Part shown: positions 60,201-64,000 of the stretch, one piece after another
Layout: each line of letters starts with the position of its first letter
How positions within the stretch are numbered: position 1 is the first letter of the stretch
From: Lysobacter capsici
GTDB taxonomy: Bacteria > Pseudomonadota > Gammaproteobacteria > Xanthomonadales > Xanthomonadaceae
Length of the DNA: 64,000 nucleotides
Assembly: GCF_018732085.1 (NCBI RefSeq)
Contig: NZ_CP076103.1
Coordinates: forward strand, 6,138,001 to 6,202,000
Reading direction: 5' to 3'
Notes under the pieces: generated by a model
The model's database searches: none
What the model was told of the DNA's origin: nothing
The model's input: only the letters and a program-made list of their open reading frames with translations
Made by a program: the position numbers and the translations under genes

Positions 60201-61220
60201 TCAGGGCTGCTGGCTCATCGCATACACCGCCTGCACCACCTTCGCCATGCGCGGGTAATCGAGCCGATTGTAGGTGTCGCTGGCCTGATGGTAGGTGTCG
60301 CTGCGCAGGAACGCGGTGTCGCTGACCATCCAGGCCGGATAGCCCTGCGCCCAGTAGCTCAGGTGATCGGAAAAATCGACGCCCTGCACCAGCAGCGGCG
60401 GCGCGCTGATCGAATGCACCGGCAGATCGGTGGCGCCGGCCATCGTGGCTTTCAGCGCGCGGGTCTGGGCGAAGTCGCCCATGCGGCCGACCAGCACCGC
60501 GAAGTCGCCACGATCGGAATACAGCCGGTGCATGCCGGGCACCGGATACCGCTGGCTGCCGGGCCGGTCGCTGAAGCGGCCGATCATTTCCAGCGACAGC
60601 ATGTACTCCACCTCGCGTCCGGCCTGGCGCAGCGCGCGCGCGTGGTGCGCGCTGCCCATGTGCTCGCTGCGGAAATGCGGCGGCTCTTCCAGGGTGTAGG
60701 CGACCAGTTCGATCGGCCGGGCCTGCTTGCTGCGGCCAAGCATGCGCGCGAGTTCCAGCAGGCCGGCCACGCCGCTGGCGTTGTCGTCGGCGCCGGGGGT
60801 GTGGGTCCTGGGCGAATAGCCGCGCGGGTCGTCGTTTTCTACGCCAACGTCGGCGAAAGAATCGTAATGCGCGCCGATCACCCGCAGCGGCCCGGTGCTC
60901 GGCCCGAAGCGCCCGATCACGTTGCGGTAGACCATGCCTTCGACCGGCACGTCCTGGTAGCTGACCTGCGCGCCGGCCAGGCGCAGTTGTTCGTGGATGT
61001 AGCGCGCGGCCAGATCGAGGGTTTCGGTCTGGTCGTAGCTGCGCGGGTATAGGTCCACCGACAGATGTTTCACATCCGCGAGCAATCGCTGCGGATCGGC
61101 GACCGGCGGCGTGGAGGCGATCGGCCGCACCCACGGCTGCACCACCGCGAACACGCCCAGGCCGGCGATGATCGCGACAATGACCAGCAGATACGCGATC
61201 CGTCGCAAGAACTTCAACAT
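60201..61220 (-). CDS. M28-family zinc aminopeptidase
   Basis: A 339-residue protein with an N-terminal membrane anchor or signal (IAYLLVIVAIIAGLGVFAVV). The M28 metal ligands are in place: IGAHYDSF, GADDNASGV, a TLEEPPHF Glu pair, MLSLEMIGR and VDFSDHLSYW. These would hold two zinc ions for cleaving N-terminal residues in the periplasm. The ATG at 61220 follows the stop of the AI-2E-family gene by 44 bases on the same strand. Confidence 0.88.
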   Translation of the reverse strand: MLKFLRRIAYLLVIVAIIAGLGVFAVVQPWVRPIASTPPVADPQRLLADVKHLSVDLYPRSYDQTETLDLAARYIHEQLRLAGAQVSYQDVPVEGMVYRNVIGRFGPSTGPLRVIGAHYDSFADVGVENDDPRGYSPRTHTPGADDNASGVAGLLELARMLGRSKQARPIELVAYTLEEPPHFRSEHMGSAHHARALRQAGREVEYMLSLEMIGRFSDRPGSQRYPVPGMHRLYSDRGDFAVLVGRMGDFAQTRALKATMAGATDLPVHSISAPPLLVQGVDFSDHLSYWAQGYPAWMVSDTAFLRSDTYHQASDTYNRLDYPRMAKVVQAVYAMSQQP

Positions 61221-61264
61221 GCCTCGATTCCTTTCGATGTGCGGCGACTCAAGTCCAGCGTCGT

Positions 61265-62308
61265 TCAAATCCAGCGCTGATCGACCAGCTCGCGCTTGAT
61301 GTAGGCGTAGTAGATTGGCCCGACGATCAGCCCCGGCATCGAGAACGCCGCCTCCATCACCAGCATCGCCAACAGCAGTTCCCAGGCGCGCGCCTGGATT
61401 TCGCCGCCGACGATGCGCGCGTTGAGGAAGTATTCCAGCTTGTGGATCACCACCAGGTAGGCCAGCGCGGCGATCGCGACGTACAGCGATATCGACAGCG
61501 CGGCGACGGTGATCAGGGTGTTGGAGATCAGATTGCCGATCACCGGCAACAGGCCGGCGACGAAGGTGATCGCGACCAAGGTCTTGGCCAGCGGCAGGCG
61601 GATGCCGAACAGCGGCAGCACGATCAGTAGGAAGATCGCGGTGAAGGTGGTGTTGAGCAGGGAGATCTTGATCTGCGCGAACACCACCCGGCGGAAGGCG
61701 TCGGCGAAGCGGCTGGTGCGGCCGAGCAGTTCGGTGGCGAGCGGGCCGAGCTGGCCGATCGGCTGCTCGTCGTAGAGCGCGATCATCGCGCCGAGCACCA
61801 TGCCGATGATCAGCCGCACCGCCACCTGCGCCACTTCCGCGCCGGCCAGGCTCAATTCGCCGCGATGCGCCTCCAGCCACGCCGACACCGCGCGCTTGAG
61901 GTCGGTCATATCGTCGGGCAGATACGGCTGCGCCCACGGCGGTATCTGGCCGCGCGAGGCGTCGATGATCTCCATCACCCGCGCCAGCAAGGCCTGCTCG
62001 CCGCCGGTATCGACCCGGAAGAACGCCACCAGCCCGAGCACGGCCAGGATCAGCAGGCCGATGATCACGAACGCCAATACCGCCACCGCGATGATCCGGG
62101 CGCGGTCGCCGCGCACCTTGCGCTCGACCAGCGGCGCCAGCACGTGGATCAGCTGGAACACCAGCAGGCCCGACAGCAAGGCGCCGACCAGGCCCAGCCG
62201 CAGCACCAGGTACATGCCGGTCAAGGCCAGCAACCACGCGGCGATACGGCTGACGGGACAGGCCAGGGGCGAACGGTCGGACGCGGCGGCGACGGGGGAA
62301 CCGGTCAT
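61265..62308 (-). CDS. AI-2E-family (UPF0118) membrane transporter
   Basis: A 347-residue protein with about eight hydrophobic helices. The family regions include AAWLLALTGMYLVLRLGLV near the start, the middle loop and the conserved core VVFAQIKISLLNTTFTAIFL, LVAITFVAGLLPVIGNLISN and LEYFLNARIVGGEIQARAWE. Members export AI-2 or serve as sodium/proton antiporters; the substrate is not visible. Confidence 0.86.
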   Translation of the reverse strand: MTGSPVAAASDRSPLACPVSRIAAWLLALTGMYLVLRLGLVGALLSGLLVFQLIHVLAPLVERKVRGDRARIIAVAVLAFVIIGLLILAVLGLVAFFRVDTGGEQALLARVMEIIDASRGQIPPWAQPYLPDDMTDLKRAVSAWLEAHRGELSLAGAEVAQVAVRLIIGMVLGAMIALYDEQPIGQLGPLATELLGRTSRFADAFRRVVFAQIKISLLNTTFTAIFLLIVLPLFGIRLPLAKTLVAITFVAGLLPVIGNLISNTLITVAALSISLYVAIAALAYLVVIHKLEYFLNARIVGGEIQARAWELLLAMLVMEAAFSMPGLIVGPIYYAYIKRELVDQRWI

Positions 62309-62560
62309 GGCGAACTCTCGAGGGCCGCGCGATCGCAGCGACGACAGTTTACGAGCAGCGCTCGGGCTTTTGATATGCGAGTGACTAAAGGACGTGGCGA
62401 CCCCGCCGAGCCGGACCCGGCCCGATGGTGCGCGCGGCCGATCCGTCGGGATGTCCCGGTCTGGCCGGCGGGCGCGCGATTTGGCCGGCCGTCATCGGCA
62501 TGCTCCCGCGACGGCGATCGTTGGTTTCAGTCCGATGCTCGATTCCCGCCGCCGCATGAC

Positions 62561-62588
62561 GAAAGAGCCCCGCAAGCGAGGCTCTTTC
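62561..62588 (-). terminator. Terminator-like hairpin after the Cys-rich miniprotein gene
   Basis: GAAAGAGCC (62561-62569) pairs with GGCTCTTTC (62580-62588) around a 10-base loop. It lies 27 bases after the miniprotein stop. The T-run is short, so activity is not certain. Confidence 0.5.
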
Positions 62589-62614
62589 GATGCGAGCGGA
62601 GCGAACGCGCCCGC

Positions 62615-62806
62615 TTACGGCAGCAGGCAGCAACCCACGCGGCCGCCGTAACGGCAACCGGGCTTGCACGGACACCCCGTCTCCGGGTTGACGCACTTGC
62701 CGCCGACGATCGTGGTCTGGAACGCGCCGACGGCGCCGACGCTGAACGATCCGACGATCGCGAGCGTCAGCGGAACCGCTTTCATCCTGGATGCGACTTG
62801 CTTCAT
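62615..62806 (-). CDS. Secreted six-Cys miniprotein
   Basis: A 63-residue protein with a signal peptide (VPLTLAIVGSFSVGAVGA) and a mature part of about 35 residues with six Cys packed close (GKCVNPETGCPCKPGCRYGG then GCCLLP). GGAG stands before the ATG at 62806. The spacing resembles a knottin-like disulfide miniprotein. It is unrelated in Cys order to the six-Cys pair at 12078 and 23051. Function unknown; toxin, inhibitor and metal binding are all possible. Confidence 0.72.
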   Translation of the reverse strand: MKQVASRMKAVPLTLAIVGSFSVGAVGAFQTTIVGGKCVNPETGCPCKPGCRYGGRVGCCLLP

Positions 62807-63820
62807 GTTCCCTCTCCTTAGATTGAGACCAGCGCGGCGTCTTCCCTGACGCGTGAGGCGGTCGGCGATGGGTAACGTCCCTGTGCTCGATCGTTGCGAC
62901 GTGGGTGGCGGCGACTCGGGCGCCGCGGCATGGAACCAACGCGGGGCGATCGCGCGCGCTGCGGTTGTTGTCGACAGACGCTTTCGCTCGCGGCGAAACA
63001 AGATGCCCCGCGCATCTATACCCGAGCCACGACCGCGCTGCTTCGACGCCGATCACGCCCTTGGCGCGTCAGCCGACCCTGTGGCGATTGCATGCAGCAC
63101 CGATCGCAACGGCGCGCAGGTACGCGCGCACGACGAACGAGCGGCGAAAAACCCGCACGCCGATACGATGCGCGCCGAGAACTTTTTCCGTTATCTCGAT
63201 GTGCATCGCAAATGCGGCGATCCTTTGCGCAGCGGATGTCGCGACGTGACAAACAGCATCGGCGTCGACATCCGCATTGGCATTGGCATCGAGGGCTTTT
63301 GTGGGAGGGGTTTCAACCCCGACGCTCTTTTTTCCGATCGCTGCGAAACTTCGCAGCTGCTGAGCGAAAAGCGTCGGGGCTGAAGCCCCTCCCACAAAAG
63401 ACCTCGAAAAGTCGAGCGCGAACCAGTCCCATGCGCAGCGACAAGTTCGCGCGATGCGTTATCGGCGCTGCATCAAAAAACGCAGCAACAGCGCCCGGCG
63501 ATTCGTGACTCGCCTCACCGACGCGCCCGATGCGAACTGGCTACTGTGTGCCTCGCATTGCCGCCGCCACCGCTACACCGCCAGGCGGCGCACCGATCCT
63601 TGCCGCATCGCATGAACCGATCGCGTGGCAATCGCACCGTCATCGTACCGATGACCTGCGCGGCGACGCGGTCATGCACGGCAATCGCGAATCCACGCAC
63701 TTCGTCGCTTGCATCGGCGCGCGATGTTGCGTGGCCGCCACGCGCAGAACTTGTCGCAAGCGCCGATCCGCATGTCGTCGCGCTCGCATCACCGGACGAT
63801 TCCCCACACGGAGGTTTGCC
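62807..63820. other. Gene-free stretch with REP pair 3
   Basis: About 1 kb with only short shadow frames on both strands. Apart from the REP pair at 63296-63401 I see no RNA gene, no operator and no pseudogene with recognisable homology. The right end holds GGAGG for the last gene. Confidence 0.5.
63296..63401. repeat. REP-type inverted pair 3
   Basis: CTTTTGTGGGAGGGGTTTCA (63296-63315; variant TTTCAACCCC in place of CTTCAGCCCC) is matched by the inverted copy near 63370-63400 (GCGTCGGGGCTGAAGCCCC, TCCCACAAAAG). Same element as at 59003 and 60061. Confidence 0.9.
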
Positions 63821-64000
63821 ATGAAACGCACGTCGAAGTCCTTCCGCCCGCTGGCCGCGGCCCTGGCGCTCGCCATCGCACCGGCCGCGATCGCCGCCAC
63901 CGCGCCGGCCGCTTACTCGCCGCCGCTCAAGCCCGCCAAGAGCACGCTGGGCCGCTACGACTCGCGCGAGTTCATCGAGGTCAAGTTCGCGCAAGGCAGC
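63821..64000 (+). CDS. Start of a secreted protein (cut by window edge)
   Basis: Only the first 60 codons are present. GGAGG is placed nine bases before the ATG. The N-terminus is a signal peptide (PLAAALALAIAPAAIAATA), then a polar start (GRYDSREFIEVKFAQGS). The family cannot be told from this part. Confidence 0.6.
   Translation, partial: MKRTSKSFRPLAAALALAIAPAAIAATAPAAYSPPLKPAKSTLGRYDSREFIEVKFAQGS

Overview
The window is high-GC DNA that looks like a Lysobacter or related Xanthomonadaceae (Lysobacteraceae) chromosome. This rests on several things: CopL-family proteins, TonB-dependent receptors of xanthomonad type, a lipase carrying the XVIPCD secretion domain of the xanthomonad antibacterial type IV secretion system (X-T4SS), and REP-type hairpins built on the unit GTGGGAGGGGCTTCAGCCCC. 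No rRNA, tRNA, CRISPR array, IS transposase, phage module or replication origin was recognised.

Layout. 1-2.27 kb: a cut serine hydrolase gene, then an approximately 700-bp imperfect palindrome. 2.3-6.9 kb: a leftward metal-handling group (copL, a cytochrome c with a His-rich tail, a DUF411 lipoprotein), two small genes after it, and a double-domain TonB-like protein. 7.1-12.0 kb: a rightward operon of a ribbon-helix-helix-like protein, a binding-protein-like lipid-facing protein, TelA, a binding-protein/vWA fusion lipoprotein and an XpaC-like membrane protein. 12.1-15.7 kb: a small Cys-rich secreted protein, two uncharacterised genes and a saccharopine dehydrogenase-like oxidoreductase. 15.8-22.5 kb: a second copL, a TonB-dependent receptor, a PepSY membrane protein and a PepSY/ferredoxin/flavoreductase fusion, divergent from a HutC-type GntR regulator with TTGTATA motifs between. 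22.6-33.5 kb: mixed housekeeping and stress genes (VOC protein, a tandem pair of PraB-like secreted proteins, a beta-lactamase-fold hydrolase, DUF5694, a CDF transporter, KatE-type catalase).

33.6-39.0 kb is the most unusual part. An AT-richer cassette holds two paralogous 134-residue proteins. The first is followed by a decayed PIN-domain fragment. The second is followed by an intact 1182-residue protein made of an N-terminal PIN ribonuclease domain, a long linker region, a peptidoglycan-binding domain and a Q-rich C-terminal domain of X-T4SS-effector type. I read this as a polymorphic toxin/immunity locus with one dead and one live module. A second toxin/immunity pair, clearly of XVIPCD type (lipase effector plus probably exported immunity protein), lies at 55.1-57.1 kb.

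39-46 kb: haloperoxidase-fold hydrolase, pirin, LysR regulator, ABC-F ATPase and an OmpR/EnvZ-type two-component pair. 45.8-50.1 kb: a leftward copper-peptide (HvfABC/bufferin-like) operon: DoxX, an EGKCG-repeat precursor fused to two EF-hands, the MNIO enzyme HvfB, the partner HvfC, a ferric-reductase-like membrane protein and a thioredoxin-fold protein. 50.4-64 kb: MFS transporter, TonB-dependent receptor, DoxX-like protein, the lipase toxin pair, quinone reductase with a divergent LysR regulator, LysM protein, M28 peptidase, AI-2E-family protein, a Cys-rich miniprotein and the start of a secreted protein running off the end.

Two themes recur: interbacterial competition (two effector/immunity loci) and metal or redox stress at the envelope (two CopL loci, bufferin-type operon, TelA operon, catalase, CDF transporter). 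Start sites were chosen by Shine-Dalgarno sequence, signal peptides and gene overlaps. Functions are read from motifs only; no database search was possible.
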